From Glossina fuscipes (Eukaryota; Arthropoda; Insecta; Diptera; Glossinidae), in assembly GCF_014805625.2 (NCBI RefSeq), contig NW_023998422.1:707762-771761 (forward strand): DNA of 64,000 nt, given 5' to 3'. Below are positions 47,449 to 59,689 of this stretch, one piece after another. A program made the translations under genes and the position numbers. Within the stretch, counting starts at the first letter, position 1, and each line of letters begins with the position of its first letter. The notes under the pieces were generated by a model that had not been told where the DNA came from, searched no databases, and saw nothing but the letters and a program-made list of their open reading frames with translations.

Positions 47449-47658
47449 GAACTATCAGGAGAAGAATCAAGGGCTGCTAAGGAATACCCATCAAGTAGTG
47501 GCAGGAAATGTTTAGTCGCGGCATTTCCAATATTGAAAGAGGAAAGACCTTCAGTTCCAATACAAATTAATGATATAATAAAAAGAAAAGGGGGCGAATC
47601 CCGCCTACCAACCGCCATTAAAATCTTCGACGCCACATGTTTTCAATTATTGTCGTAA
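47449..47658 (+). CDS. Possible exon or old element ORF
   Basis: An AG at 47447-47448 is followed by 69 open codons (ELSGEESRAAKEYPSSSGRK, later AFPILKEERPSVPIQIN) to TAA at 47656-47658. The opposite strand is also open. A donor-like GTAAAA sits at 47655. The mix of charged and proline-rich sequence looks protein-like, but I cannot name it; an old transposable-element frame is equally possible. Confidence 0.2.
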   Translation, partial: ELSGEESRAAKEYPSSSGRKCLVAAFPILKEERPSVPIQINDIIKRKGGESRLPTAIKIFDATCFQLLS

Positions 47659-47795
47659 AAAACTAAAACCAATGAAATTGATCGTTCACCTTTTACTTCA
47701 TTGAAAGGTATTGTAACAAAAATGTTAAAAATATTACGCCTTGACGCCCGCCATAACTAATTTCTAATTACCACATTTACTTTATCGCCTTGCAG

Positions 47796-47908
47796 TCTCC
47801 AAGTCCTCTTATTTGATACCCATATCTCTGGTATTATTAGGAAAAAAATTAATTCACGGGGTCGTGAAGTCCACCATATTTACTTTAGAAGTAAGCATTT
47901 GTAGGCAG
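47796..47908 (+). CDS. Possible exon behind a good acceptor
   Basis: The acceptor 'actttatcgccttgcag' ends at 47795. The open block reads SKSSYLIPISLVLLGKKLIH and on, with two donor-like sites: GAA|GTAAGC (47891) and CAG|GTAAAA (47909). Entry phase 1, exit phase 0. No homology recognised. Confidence 0.2.
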
Positions 47909-48014
47909 GTAAAATATTTTTTTTGTATGATCAATGCACAAAATAATTTTAAACATTGTCTTGTTTATCTTATGATTATTAATAAGCACAAAACCTCAAT
48001 CCTTGATACTCATC

Positions 48015-48955
48015 ACCGAAGATTGTGCGGTATACTCATTTTGGCAAAACGTTTGCAACACCCAAAAAGTAGTATCGAGGACCCTGCAAAGTGCATATAT
48101 TCTTAATCAGCACCAAATTTCGAATCGGTTTAAGCATGTCCGTCTATCCATCTATGTGTCCGTTTGCCTGTCTAATGTCTATTGTAAACATCATCCTAGC
48201 CGCGAAAGTCATCGACTTCAAGTTTAGCAGAAACATTGGAAATTCTTGCACACAGCTTGATATTGAAAATAGGCCAATCGGTCAAAATAGACGCCCACAG
48301 TGCCACGCAAACCGAAACCATCTCTCATCAGTCACTAACTACAGCAGATAAATGGGCAAAAGAATTTGAAGTATATTCTGTGTAGCAGGCTGTCCTGCCT
48401 GCACAAAGTTGGCCACGCCTAACCAATTTTATAGTAAATCAAAATTTAATTTTTTTTCCAATACCTTAATAACGCGCAGAATCAAATTTCAAAAACCCCA
48501 TAAAGTATATAAATTCTTGGCCATATTCAAATTTGGAATGCACTTAAGCCTGGCCGTCCGTTTATCTGTCCGTCTGTCCTTGCACGCAATCGTATGGTAT
48601 CTGTGGTAAGCACTGTCCGCAAAAATGACAGTGTCTCTTACAAACTTGCACGAGAACTCGAAAAGGACGCAAACTTTGCAAAGAACACGTCTGAGACACG
48701 CCCACACATCTAAGTAACAAAATCGGTAAACTCTTTGCTCTCCGTGTTCTTTCCTTGTTGCTCGTAAAACGTAGCATGTATACCAGAAAATTGTACTCTG
48801 AAAAATTTCTTCTGAATATAGAAGAAATCCGCCGCTCCCCTTCAATATTGCAGAGTATGAAAATTTAGTTTTTTCCTTTCTTTTTTTTTTTTTAGGACCA
48901 CGGTGATTGGTATAAAAATTTCGTTCACGACCGAGTATAATTTTCTTACTTGTTA
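48015..48955 (+). mobile_element. Helentron-like repeat, family A, full-length copy
   Basis: It starts 'actcattttggcaaaacgtt' and follows the order of the 43560 copy: 'catgtccgtctatcc', 'tgaaaataggccaatcgg', a second tract 'ggccgtccgtttatctgtcc', 'cacggtgattggtat'. It ends with the hairpin TTCGTTCACGACCGAG and 'tataattttcttacttg'. A 160-codon minus frame inside it (48489-48971) is a by-product of its lower AT content. Confidence 0.75.
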
Positions 48956-49233
48956 TTGATTTACACGTCATCTAACGTAAACATACAATCGAATTAGATT
49001 GACTCTTAACAATAAATCTTATCTACTTATTATAAATGTTTTTATAAAATATAACAAAAAGTGAAAAAAATAATTAGGAAATATATAAAAAAAATTCATG
49101 TGCAAGTAAACAAAATCGTAGATATCTAGACAAAGAGGCACACTGCCAACCGGGCTGTAGATCCGAACAGAGATGGGAACCCTTATACCATTGCAAACAT
49201 CCAGAAACTTGGCAACCAATTATAGAGAACATA

Positions 49234-49806
49234 CACTCAAACCTGTTTTTGTGCGGTCTTTTTTTATGCGCTTTTTTTTGTGCGATCCTTTTTGTGCGAT
49301 TCTTTTTTTGTGCGGTATATGAATATCGACACATTGAATTTCGCCGACAGGTTAGGTCAATCTGAACTGTGTCGGCATCACTTTTTTTGCTATCAGTGTG
49401 TATGTACACATTGCAACAGCCATTTTCATACCTATTGCATCAGCCTATTTCATTAGGCATGCTCAATGTTCTTATGCATATATTGCATCAGCCAATTTCA
49501 ATATGTACATTTTGAAAATTTCTCCTTATTTAAAATTAGAAATTAAAATTTTTTTAAATGTTTCAATGTGTAATTTAATTGTTTATTTTGTTTGGAAAGC
49601 ACTTTCTTGCTATTTCGTGAAGCTTTGACATATTTTCTAAGTGAGACTTTTTTTATGCGGTCCCTCTCTACCGCAAAAAAAAAAATTTTCTTTAATATGC
49701 TGTGAAAAATTATTTCTTATAGCTACTTATGAAGTTTTTGAATATTTTTTTTTGTGCGGTTTTTTTTCTGCGGTCCCTATCTACCGCACAAAAACAGGCT
49801 TGACTG
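49234..49806. mobile_element. Pogo/Tigger-like MITE with TA target duplication
   Basis: The left end reads CACTCAAACCTGTTTTTGTG. The inverted right end reads CAGTCAAGCCTGTTTTTGTG, both followed by CGGT. A TA dinucleotide flanks both sides (49232-49233 and 49807-49808). Just inside, 'tttttgtgcggt'-type units recur several times in both halves. Terminal repeats with CAGTCAAACC starts and TA duplication are typical of pogo-like DNA transposons. The 573 bases contain no transposase, only three imperfect copies of a 'attgcatcagcc' motif (49411-49501). Confidence 0.75.
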
Positions 49807-49929
49807 TATTTAGATGTATCTACGAATCATATGAAGCTTTAATAATTAATAGTTAGTTTATATGCGACATAGATCGGGCCAGCTTGTTATAGACAGCAAC
49901 TTTCGTAGAATTTAAAAGGTCCGATACTG

Positions 49930-51000
49930 AGTTAATATTGTAAATACCATTTAGATTTTTGCAAAGCAACCTAAACCGATGGAAAAGCCCGTAGCTGCGT
50001 CTACATCGAATGAGTTTTATGAAAAATAAAGTTTGTAGAAGAAAGACTAGGAATAATGCAGCTTGTCACCCTTAATAGTGCTGGCGAGTCAATAGTTCCA
50101 TTTATTAACTTAACCAATAAGAATTATCGTTTCTCCACAAGAGAGTAAGGCCAGCAAAAGCAATCAATTTTCATAACGCGAGGCGGTTCCTCACTCAAAT
50201 TCCTCAGGACAAAAATCAGAAATTGTTTTTATACTGACTCTATTAAATCAACGTGACACCTGTAAGGAGAAGGCCATGATCTCACCAATGATCAACGAAT
50301 AGTCTTTTTGCAACATACGGGTTGTCAAGCTCTCTAGACTACAAGCACAATAAAGCACAAGTACAAATCTAGCTTTATTCATAGATATGAGAAAATAATT
50401 TCACATCATCAGCATACATCAGGATGTGACTGAACTTAATCACCGAAGCTCATCATCGGGAACTCATCGATGTATAGGATAAAAAGCAAGAAGTCTAAGT
50501 GACTGCTTTGAGGGAACTTCATCAGAAGTGATGGGAGCTAAAAAGTATTCTAAACGATCTACTATGAAAATAAGACCCTGTCCATCACAATAAATATGAA
50601 GAAAAACCCAATTTCTGCTATTTAAAGACCAATTAGTTCTGACTAACTAAACTAAAAGCTTTACTGAAATCTGCATATACGACGGCATCAGTATAGGAAA
50701 AGCCTTAAAAATATGGCAAGTAAGTTCGAACAGGTTCGTAACAGAAGATCTTCCTTTTATGCATCCTTGTTGGTAAAGAGAAATAGAAGACTCGATAGCG
50801 AAAGCTAATTGTTGAGACAACTTAAGCAAAACACTCAACTTGGCAGTCCCTCTGATATGATTCCACTGCGATCGTGAACAGAGCCACTTTTCATCTATTT
50901 CTTAAAAAATTTGCTTTTCCTATCTTTACAGCACTTAACTGCTTTGCTAAACTATGTCAAGCAAGTATTTTGAGGGAAGGATTCTCTAATCGGAACGGGC
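49930..51000 (-). pseudogene. Jockey/CR1-like LINE remnant (reverse transcriptase and C-terminus)
   Basis: Minus-strand blocks in order: QQGCIKGRSSVTNLFELTCH (about 50775-50718), then in another frame VVYADFSKAF (50682-50653), then LGPLLFILYIDEL-like fragments near 50480, the catalytic ILMYADDVKLF (50425-50395), and a C-terminal INGTIDSPALLRV (about 50107-50066). These are standard motifs of jockey/CR1-clade reverse transcriptases, whose element moves by target-primed reverse transcription. Several frameshifts and stops separate the blocks. No endonuclease domain or 5' end is seen, so it is a dead 5'-truncated copy. Confidence 0.87.
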
Positions 51001-53850
51001 GCGTAAAGCGCTAGGCTTTTAAATGCAGAACATAGAGATTCTATACACTCAACATATATGCCACGCGTACTATGTGAAAAAAATGTAGAAGGCAAGCTTT
51101 GAGCAACGAGGGATTAAGCTTTTCTAAAAATATATTATGGGTTTCTGCAAATAAGATTTAACTTGTCAGAGAGGCTCGCCACGTTATTGTGCTTGCATTG
51201 AAAGGATAAACAAATTGTTGAAGGATGTGAAGCCACACGTATTTACAAACAAAAAAAACGAAAAACATTTTTTGAAAATACTTATCCACAAGTTTATTCA
51301 TTTCCAAGCAGAGATTGTCCCAAGGTAAGCGATAGACAAAGGTTGCACGTTCGTTGTTATCTGTTCATTGGAGCTAATAATGCAAATGTTGCGAATTAGT
51401 TGCAAATGTCAATGTTGTGACTAAAAATTAAATGAACGAGATTAATATACGAATCGTTCAGATATTTTTCAATAATTTTGTGATATATTCACCAAACTGA
51501 ACGCATATCCAAAGGACATTACTTTACATTACATCGTTCCGTCTGCAAATCTTAGCTCAAGTGGCTACCTGTGCGCCTTTCGTCTCTACACCCATTCGTT
51601 TGCCTAGCCGCCTGAGAATCCGTGTAATCATCCATTTACCACCCCCGTTCGTGATTTCATCTGTTTGCCTGTCTGCAACTGTTGTGCGCCTGCTTACTGA
51701 TTTTTCAAAACTCCAGACCAAAAATATTTAAGTAGCAACTTAAAGCTGATTACGATAAATCGGTAAAAACCCCAAAGTAATTTTCTTGAATATTTAAAAA
51801 ATGTTTGAATGGGATGAATACACGCACCAGGGATATTCCAGAACGACGAGCATTTCAAACGGATCGCTAACATATTTACTACAACACAAAACGATAACGA
51901 CTAGGGGTTTTTTTGCATCAGCAAATGGAGATGATTGGCATTCAAAGAACGCCTTCTTTCATAAAATTGATCTCATTCAAGGAAGATTTCTTTCCATATT
52001 AATGGAAATAAGGGCAAAAGAAGACTTTTTTTTTTTTTTTTTTTGCTTTTAAAATATTTTCTCTGCTGTAACGGGAGCCGTTAGCAAGCATTTCCAGTTA
52101 AAGAAAAAAAAAAAAAAAAATTATGAAATTTTACTAAAAAAAAAAAAAAAAAAAAAAAAAACTAAATGCAAACAGCGAAATGCAATAGCAAAAAGGAAAC
52201 AGAACAATTTCTAAGATAAACATGTGCGTATATAAACATTTAACTAATGTCATCTATCTTTAACACATATCATAGTAAAACGTGCACACATGTCAGCCGA
52301 AGATACACAAAACCTTAAATGAATACATTTTGTTATTACTTGTGTATACTTGTGTTTTATGCAAGCAATAATTCAACAGTGCTGCTCGTTATTTCAGCTC
52401 CGTTTGTCATTGTCATTAGCGTTGAGACGTTACAGAGGACGGAGCCGAGTTGCTTGCCGAATATACAAAAACAACATTTGTGTTGTCGAAGGTAATTAGT
52501 TGGTATAGAATTTCTGATGTTTATTTTCATCGGATAGCATAAAATTTCAACGTATTCCGAACGTATACAAAAGGAAAAAACAACGAAATTTTTCCAAGAA
52601 ATTTTCAAGTGGTTGATTATATAAATTGCATTTTCTTTACCTTTATCAACAAAATTTATCTCAATTGGTAAGATTTTCATAAAAAAAAACTTTACGAAAT
52701 TTGATAAAATGGCAGAAAATTTATACAGCAATGTTTATTACGAGGAAAAATGCAATTAATTGCACTATCGTTGAGCACGAATGGAGCGATCGACGAAAGC
52801 TAAATCGTCTATAAATTCAGTTTCAAGTGCTCTTGTAAAACTAAGCATTGTAAAGTTTCTTATGACCGTACTAAACGGACAGACGGACAGATTTAGTATC
52901 CAGCCTTCCTGCGCAAGGTATAAAAAATGCAGCATCCAGAGACAGATGTCTGAGAGATTTTACGTGAGTACACTACCATGTCGACCTATCCCACAGTGCT
53001 TGATGACAAGCGAGTTAATTTAGCGTAACCGGCCCCATCCAGAGAGTTAGACAATCCCTATAAGCTAGGGACCTATACTAAGCTCATTTACGCTATATTT
53101 TATGAAATGACTTGAAACGGATTTTTCAATTTTTTCTATGCAGCGAAACTGGATGTTTTATGCAGAATGACGAAGCCTTACAAATGTTAATATGTCGGCA
53201 TATATCTCACTGGATTTTCGTAATGTTTGATTAATACATCTATATACTTAGATAACACTTCGAAGTTAAGCTATTTTTGCAGAAATTTCTCATCATATCT
53301 GACAATTGATGCTTGATGTCTTTCATATTCATTCATATCCTCTGCTTAACTAATTTTTAGTAGCCTCCAAAACTTTTTTTTATGCAATACAGTATGAATC
53401 TTGAAAATCTGGAAACTGAAAAATTTTTGCCAAAAATTTAGTTTAGAAGAATTTTAATTTTATTAAGAGAGTTTAGAAGAAAGAAAATTTAGTTGTTGAA
53501 CAAGAATAGTGAAATGTATTATTATTTATATTCGACAATTTCTTGCCTCTTGCACGTTGAGCTTCTGCAGGGAAAACCAAGGCCGCATGCATTCCGCATT
53601 TGTTTTCATAATAAAGCGCCAACAGTTACCCTAAAGGCATACCTTTCGTCGAAGACGTTATATGGAAGATCTAAATATAAATATAAACTGACATTATCTA
53701 AATTTAGCAAAATTAATCCGTTTGCCAACGACCTTTCGAGCATTCGTCATAAAACATTGTGTTAAAAATAACACTTTATTGCTGCATATATAAAAGCTTA
53801 ATTTTCGGGAGAAAACTTATATGGGGTGGGAAGGGAAAAATAGATCTACA
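51001..53850. other. Unannotated stretch with homopolymers and a GTCY-like tract
   Basis: Degenerate TCYG-rich tract at about 51530-51690. T run at 52026-52043 and A runs at 52104-52120 and 52135-52160. A short 'acggacagacggacag' piece at 52875 flanked by ACTAAA/TTTAGT may be a tiny repeat remnant. No secure gene; a 124-codon minus frame (52357-52731) is not accepted. Confidence 0.4.
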
Positions 53851-53854
53851 CAGT

Positions 53855-54330
53855 CAAAGTGTAGTGCCCTTAATTCTTATGTGAAATTTTTAATAACATT
53901 ATGGAACATTTTTGATCATGATATATCAAATATAAACCTATATGATCCAAATTACTGTTACGAAGCTATTCCCAAAGTTAATTAGGGTTACACAGTTTTG
54001 GCATATAAAACGTTGGCCCACTCCTTATTTTAATATGGCGAGAGGTTATTCCTCAGCGATTTTTGTCAAGAGCATGTGAAAATTGCAAATTCAAAAGTAC
54101 GGTAACAATGATCCAATGCAATCCATTTCCAACTCGGTTTGTCTCTTGGAGAAAACATGTCAATGTATCGAATTTAATCAACATAGCTCAAATAAGCTGA
54201 AAGCAACAATGGATAAAAAAGACTTCAGACGGACAGACATGCTTTTTCAGATCAGTACAATAAAAGATATCTTGCCCGTTATTACAAGCATTTGTCCGAA
54301 TTTAATATACCCTATACCATATATGAGAGC
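53855..54330 (-). mobile_element. Helentron-like repeat, probable diverged family B copy
   Basis: The right end keeps 'cttcagacggacagacatg' and 'tttaatataccctataccat', the inverted family B leader. The interior is only loosely similar. Placement of the left end is a guess. Confidence 0.4.
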
Positions 54331-56205
54331 TCGGCAACCCACCGAATGGCCCATTTGGTGATATCAAGTGACCCACTTTAGTTCCAAAAATACAACATCA
54401 TAATCTATGAAAAAAAGTTATGAAACATAAAGAAGAAAGAAACATTTTGAGAAGAAGAAAAATTGAAAATAGATACTAAGAACAACAAGTTTTAGTTGGA
54501 TCTTAATCCTCGGAATGAAACCCGAGGAAAGAGAAAGAAATATTTTAAATTTGCAATATTTTCAATGTCTAAAAATTGACAAAAAGATTTGGAAAAAACA
54601 GAAGATAATCATCTTGGCATGATATCAACTTGGTGGGCATCACTTCCTACGAAGTTTTTGTCCACTTTCGGTTCAACTTATAAATGTGAGCAAATATTTC
54701 CACAAATGAAATTTATATTAAACAAGAACAGTAACAGGTTAACAATCGGAAATGCTGATGCTTGTGTTCATCTTAACACAACTCACTATAAACTAGACTT
54801 GACTAAATTGACGTCACAAAAATTCAGTGTAGGGTATAATATGCTAAAAATTTGATCAAAAATATTGTTGGGCACACAAAGCATTTCGAAAACGACTTTT
54901 TAGAAATATGTATTATGTAAATGTTGTGTGGATATTTTTCTCATCAACAGTGTGCGATCCAAGCCATTTGCAACAAAAATCATCTATTAGGCAAAAAATG
55001 CGCCAGTGCATGAAATTCCATGAGATTGTCTGGAAAATTCCGAAAATTAATATAAAACAGGTATTGCGTCGCACCATAGGATGTATTTAATGAAAACCGT
55101 AGAGTTTTATAAAAATGTCTTCCAAGCTGCATTTCTAAGCTAATTAGAAACAAAAAAAAAAAAAAAAACACTATCTGTTTATAGTAAGCAAAGGAATGTA
55201 AACAAGTTCAGGCTGCAGCCAACTAAGATGCATGTATACACAAATATCATTACGCAAATACATTTTCAAAAGTCGTTTATAAAAAAAAAAATTTCTTTTT
55301 AGCCCAAAAGAATTCGTAGAAAACTGGTTAGAATTTCAAGTCATTTTATTACAATCGAAACATGTTTTCGACTAAAAAACACAAAAAAGAAAAGAGAACT
55401 GAAAATGAACGTGAAATGCAACGATACAAACAATATGCAACGGAGTATTCACGTACGAAGAAAATATCGCTTTATCTGCGCTCTTTTATTTCGCTATTCT
55501 TTCCATACATCTTTATTAACACCATTCCTTCTTCACTGTAAAGTGCAAAATGGCGTCGTATTATGGTGGAGTGTTTTGCTAGCGTTATGCAAGCGTGTAA
55601 CTGAGTATGCATGCATTCGTGCTTGCATACGTTATTATAAACATATGCGATTAAGCATTGCTGGCATTGCTGGCATTTTAAAAGTTCATTTCGAATATTT
55701 GTTATCCACTACTTCGAATGATAAAAGTCGCTAAAACTAAAGTCATCTTTCCACCGAACCCTCTAATGATCGTGAACAAATTTTCCATCTTATAAGAACT
55801 GATGCTATCGGCGTATATATCCCTTGATTTCTTATATAATTTCGGTCAATGTGTTTAACAAACTGTAGGCGCTTCTCTGCTAAAAACTTTTTGCCTCTTG
55901 TGGGCATAAACAAGCATTAACGAGGCATATATGTAAAGCATGGTAGGCTTGCATAGATGCCATAGGATAGATGTTACTCAACATCGTAATATTACATATA
56001 TTAGAATACTAAAAATTAGACCGGGTATACCATATAAAAATAATTCTCTTCTAAGAGCGATTGTATAAGAGGAGTATCACGAAATAGCCCCAACCCATCT
56101 AAATTTCACGCATCCACTTGATACAAAAAGATCTCATTTTATTATCGACTTTTGCCGGACAATATAAAAAGATGTTCAAATGTAGGTGTTATGCAAAAAT
56201 TTTTC
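54331..56205. other. Unannotated AT-rich stretch
   Basis: No gene or classified repeat recognised. Confidence 0.4.
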
Positions 56206-56208
56206 AAA

Positions 56209-56312
56209 AATCGGACTATATGCGAGACCTAGTAAAAATGTAAAAAAAAAAAAAANNNNNNNNNNAATCGGACTATATGCGAGACCTAGTAAAAATGTAA
56301 AAAAAAAAAAAA
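56209..56312. repeat. Gap-flanking duplication with a 10-N gap
   Basis: The 46 bases before the gap (56209-56255: 'aatcggactatatgcgagac' through an A run) recur right after it (56266-56312). Identical flanks across Ns at 56256-56265 are the signature of unmerged overlapping contigs, not of a biological duplication. Confidence 0.9.
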
Positions 56313-58389
56313 TTTTTTTCAAAAATCGGACTATACACGCGAAATGATCCGATTTAGATCGTTTTCTTATGCCAAACTTATGCCAAACATTTTAGTAAAA
56401 AATATGGAAAGGTTTTGACTTTGGCAACTCTTTTCTCAACATATGTAACAATGTTCATCTAAGTTTGTTACATTGATGCTGCGTGTGTGTGTGTGTGCGT
56501 GTGTGTGTATGTGTGTGTGCGTTTTCTTTCTCGCCCCAATTTCGACTAATGTCAATGAACTTTTATTTCAAAGCATCAAACATATATATATGAAACTATC
56601 ATCTCCCAGCTAATTCACATTAACATATACAGATATTACACGAATATTTTTCCATTTTTCTCTTGCAAATGTTCTAAGATATGAAAAAAAAAAAACAACA
56701 AATAGGAGAGTTAATCTCCCTTTTACGACGCATCTTGGATACCCATCACATAAAGCATATATAAAAAAAAAAAAAAATATTTTTCTATTAATTTCTTTAA
56801 TAAATTTCGTCAAAAAACTGAACTGAACTCATATAAATACCTGATACCTAATATCTGTTGCCTCTAACGTCTAACTGTTACAAATGAAGTTATCAAGCCT
56901 TGGTCCAGCTTAACTCAACATCCCAAAAAAGAAAAAAAAAAAAAAAAGTTGACCAATCTGATTAACATAAGCCTTCGTTTCGAAATTTTTACCTTTATAA
57001 GCGTCATGCACGTAACAACCTTTTTTTTTTTGTTCGATAATTCTAAACAAATCATAGATTTTCCCCATGGAAAGCAGATGAGAATTTTCACTTGTTTTTT
57101 TTATCATTAAATCGCCCCCCCTTTCCAAAAAAAAAAAAAAAATACAAAAAAAAAATGCAACAACAAAGGAACACCATATCAACCTGTCAACATTTAATAT
57201 CAACCCCTATAATATGTAGAGAGAACCTTACATAAAAATCCTACCACATAAACAAAAGAAAACGTTTTTTTTTTTTTTGCTGTTGTTTTTGGTTCCTTTA
57301 TAACAAACACTTTTCGCCTAAAAGTCGTAAAGTAACATTGAATAAAGGACAATCGGGAAGAAGGTATTGTTACGATTTGTTGGTGTTTTCTTGGAGCTGT
57401 TAGGAATCATGTGCGCGCATGTATGAATACGGTTTCCTTGGTTATGCCAAGCATGCGTGCAACACGCAGAAATCCTATCTTGTTTTCCCTATTGTTCGCT
57501 GCTCAGCAAATATGCTTAGGGATGTGTAAGTAAGCGCTTGTGTGTGGGAAACTCGTGGATATGAAAGAATAATTTTATTATTGCTTTATATCAAAAATGT
57601 TTTTCTTTTCTTTTGTGTGTATTTTTTTTTTTTTTTTTTGCTTTTTCCTTACGAAACCAAAAAGTCACACGAGTTATAATTGCATTCACCGATCTATAAA
57701 AAATTCGCTTTGTACAATGAAAAACGCTAAAAAAAGCAACAAAAACAACAAAAACAACATTAAATATAATAATAATATAATAATAAAATTGAAAATAAAT
57801 CCGATAAAAAAGCATGAGCAAGAAAGAAAGCGAGAGAGAGAGAAAGAGAAAGAAAACGATTGATTCACTTGATATTAAAAGACAGATAGATAGAAGAGCA
57901 ACAGCTGATTATGTTCAAACATTGCGTGAGAGTGTTTTGATTATTTGTAAAAAAACCAAAGTAAAATTGCAGCAGTTGTTTTTGCGGCTTAAATAACATT
58001 CCCACGACTTACATAGGTATAGGTATACGATGCCTAATAAAACTACAGCAGGTACATTAGGTGCAGCAAATCAATAAAACAACTCAGTCAGCTATAAATA
58101 TTATTGATTAGCACATATAGCGGAACATATTAAACTATGTTCAGTTTGTCTGTCAATGCGAATGCATTTATCGCATGCTAACTGTTGGCGAATATCTTAA
58201 AGAAGGCGTGTCTCCATTAGTTTTGCATATGTTTTGCTAACGTTATAGCATAAAAAGGTCGTAAATCTCTAGCTAAGCAATTTTATATAAAAGTTACGCA
58301 GTCAAATGTTTCCGCTTACATAGCCTGTTAATCTCCAATTTATGCAATCTATCAAATTGGTTTCTTTTAATTTTAAAATAATGATTTAA
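56313..58389. other. Unannotated homopolymer-rich stretch
   Basis: GT microsatellite at about 56483-56521; many A or T runs of 12-17 bases (56685, 56764, 56931, 57265, 57627) and a GA-rich tract at 57815-57855. Frames through these runs are not accepted as genes. Confidence 0.45.
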
Positions 58390-59225
58390 AAAACAAGGAA
58401 GAACTTTGTAGTCGGGCATGACCGATCTTTGAATACCCTACACCATATTGTCAAACATAGATCTTATATTTATTGCAGAACCCAAAAATTATATCTTGTA
58501 TCTGTGCAAAATGGAGAAGCGGGTCCCAAAACGCAACCTAATGTAGTACAATTTTAATCACTACACAAGGCATAATACAAAAATAGCCTCAGATGGTACA
58601 AACATCGTAGTGTTCATTTTTGTATAACGATACTTTTATGGGTTAATTTTCATCACCAATTATTATAACTTAGACTTTTCTGCCCTGCAAAGGTCCAATT
58701 TTCGTGAAAATTCTTATTGTGGTACGATCGAAAGAATAGCTCGAGATGGTCCAAATTTGGTACAGCTAATTTTGTTATGTTAAATTACGATCACATTTTC
58801 ACGGTGAAGCATTGAAAATTGTACGTTTTCGTTGTATGTACTACAGTGCGGGTTATATGAAAAGGGGTTCAAAAATTGACGACCAAGCTGACCCAAAATT
58901 TTCATACCATTTTAAAATGAGGAAATCCTACCACTTAATTTTTGCAATTTTTTTCAGAATAGGGTGGTATAAGGGGAGTGGTCGAAGGGTTTTCAACAGC
59001 GTTTTGTCCTTGAGTCAAAAAACGTCACTGTGCCAAATTTCATCAACCTGTAGCTTGAACACATATTTACATAGACAGACGACAGACGGACCGACAGGCT
59101 TAGGTCAATTCAACTTAGGATTTTGAAACGATCAGCATAATAAAAGTTGGGTAATACCTTAAGCCCTCCTGCTGGTTACATACGTGCGCACTAACTTAAT
59201 ATATCCTATACCGCAAGCGCTGTTG
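58390..59225 (-). mobile_element. Helentron-like repeat, family B, full length
   Basis: It begins with the inverted terminal hairpin (TAGTCGGGCATGACCGA at 58411) and 'accctacaccatattgtcaa'. It continues through 'ttttcatcaccaattattat', 'tggtataaggggagtgg', 'gacagacggaccgacagg' and 'aagccctcctgctggttaca', and ends 'taatatatcctataccgcaa'. It is collinear with the 41775 and 60640 copies. Confidence 0.72.
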
Positions 59226-59633
59226 AGTACAACAACGATAGCAATTAACAATGAACCTAAGAAAAGTCGTTCATTTTACTTTATGCCAACACATATTACG
59301 ATTAACACTTCAATTACTTTGTTGTTGTGGTTTTTCGAATTTGCGATATTTACAAATAAATGCTTTTCGTATTTTTTTCTCCTGAGCGTGCACATAATAT
59401 TTTGACCAAAAAGTAAAGGTCAACCTTTCGTTTAAAGTCTTCTTTTGTTTTTGTGCTAATGCTATTGTCTTTAACATTCATGTAGAACTCCATGTCAATA
59501 TATTCCGTTGCTGTAAAATTATCGAGCAATGAATGCTCGGAAATATTCACCCCATGTTTTTGCTATGCCGTGTAAATTACAGCCTTTTACAACCGATAAT
59601 AAGTGAATCACGCCCATTTTCACTTCCGCTCAG

Positions 59634-59689
59634 GAACGTTCATCCTCCGCCTTATGAAAAATACATCTATCAAGTTTCGCTTCCCAAAG
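59634..59689 (+). CDS. Possible 56-nt exon
   Basis: A strong acceptor (ttttcacttccgctcag, ending 59633) and a donor (CCAAAG|GTAATT) bracket an open block encoding NVHPPPYEKYIYQVSLPK. Entry phase 2, exit phase 1. The composition is more coding-like than its surroundings. No homology recognised and nothing neighbouring confirms it. Confidence 0.25.

Noticed and set aside
48489..48971. 160-codon minus-strand ORF
   Set aside because: It lies inside a family A repeat whose lower AT content leaves fewer stops; the reading includes the GTCY tract and poly-lysine.
50941..51030. Exon behind the acceptor 'cctatctttacag'
   Set aside because: It lies at the edge of the minus-strand LINE remnant, so the acceptor-like pyrimidines are probably antisense element sequence.
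52357..52731. 124-codon minus ORF
   Set aside because: Starts at TTG and its length is within what this base composition gives by chance in 64 kb; no motif seen.
57591..57863. Overlapping frames full of K, F or S
   Set aside because: They are translations of T17 and AG-rich tracts and occur on both strands at once.
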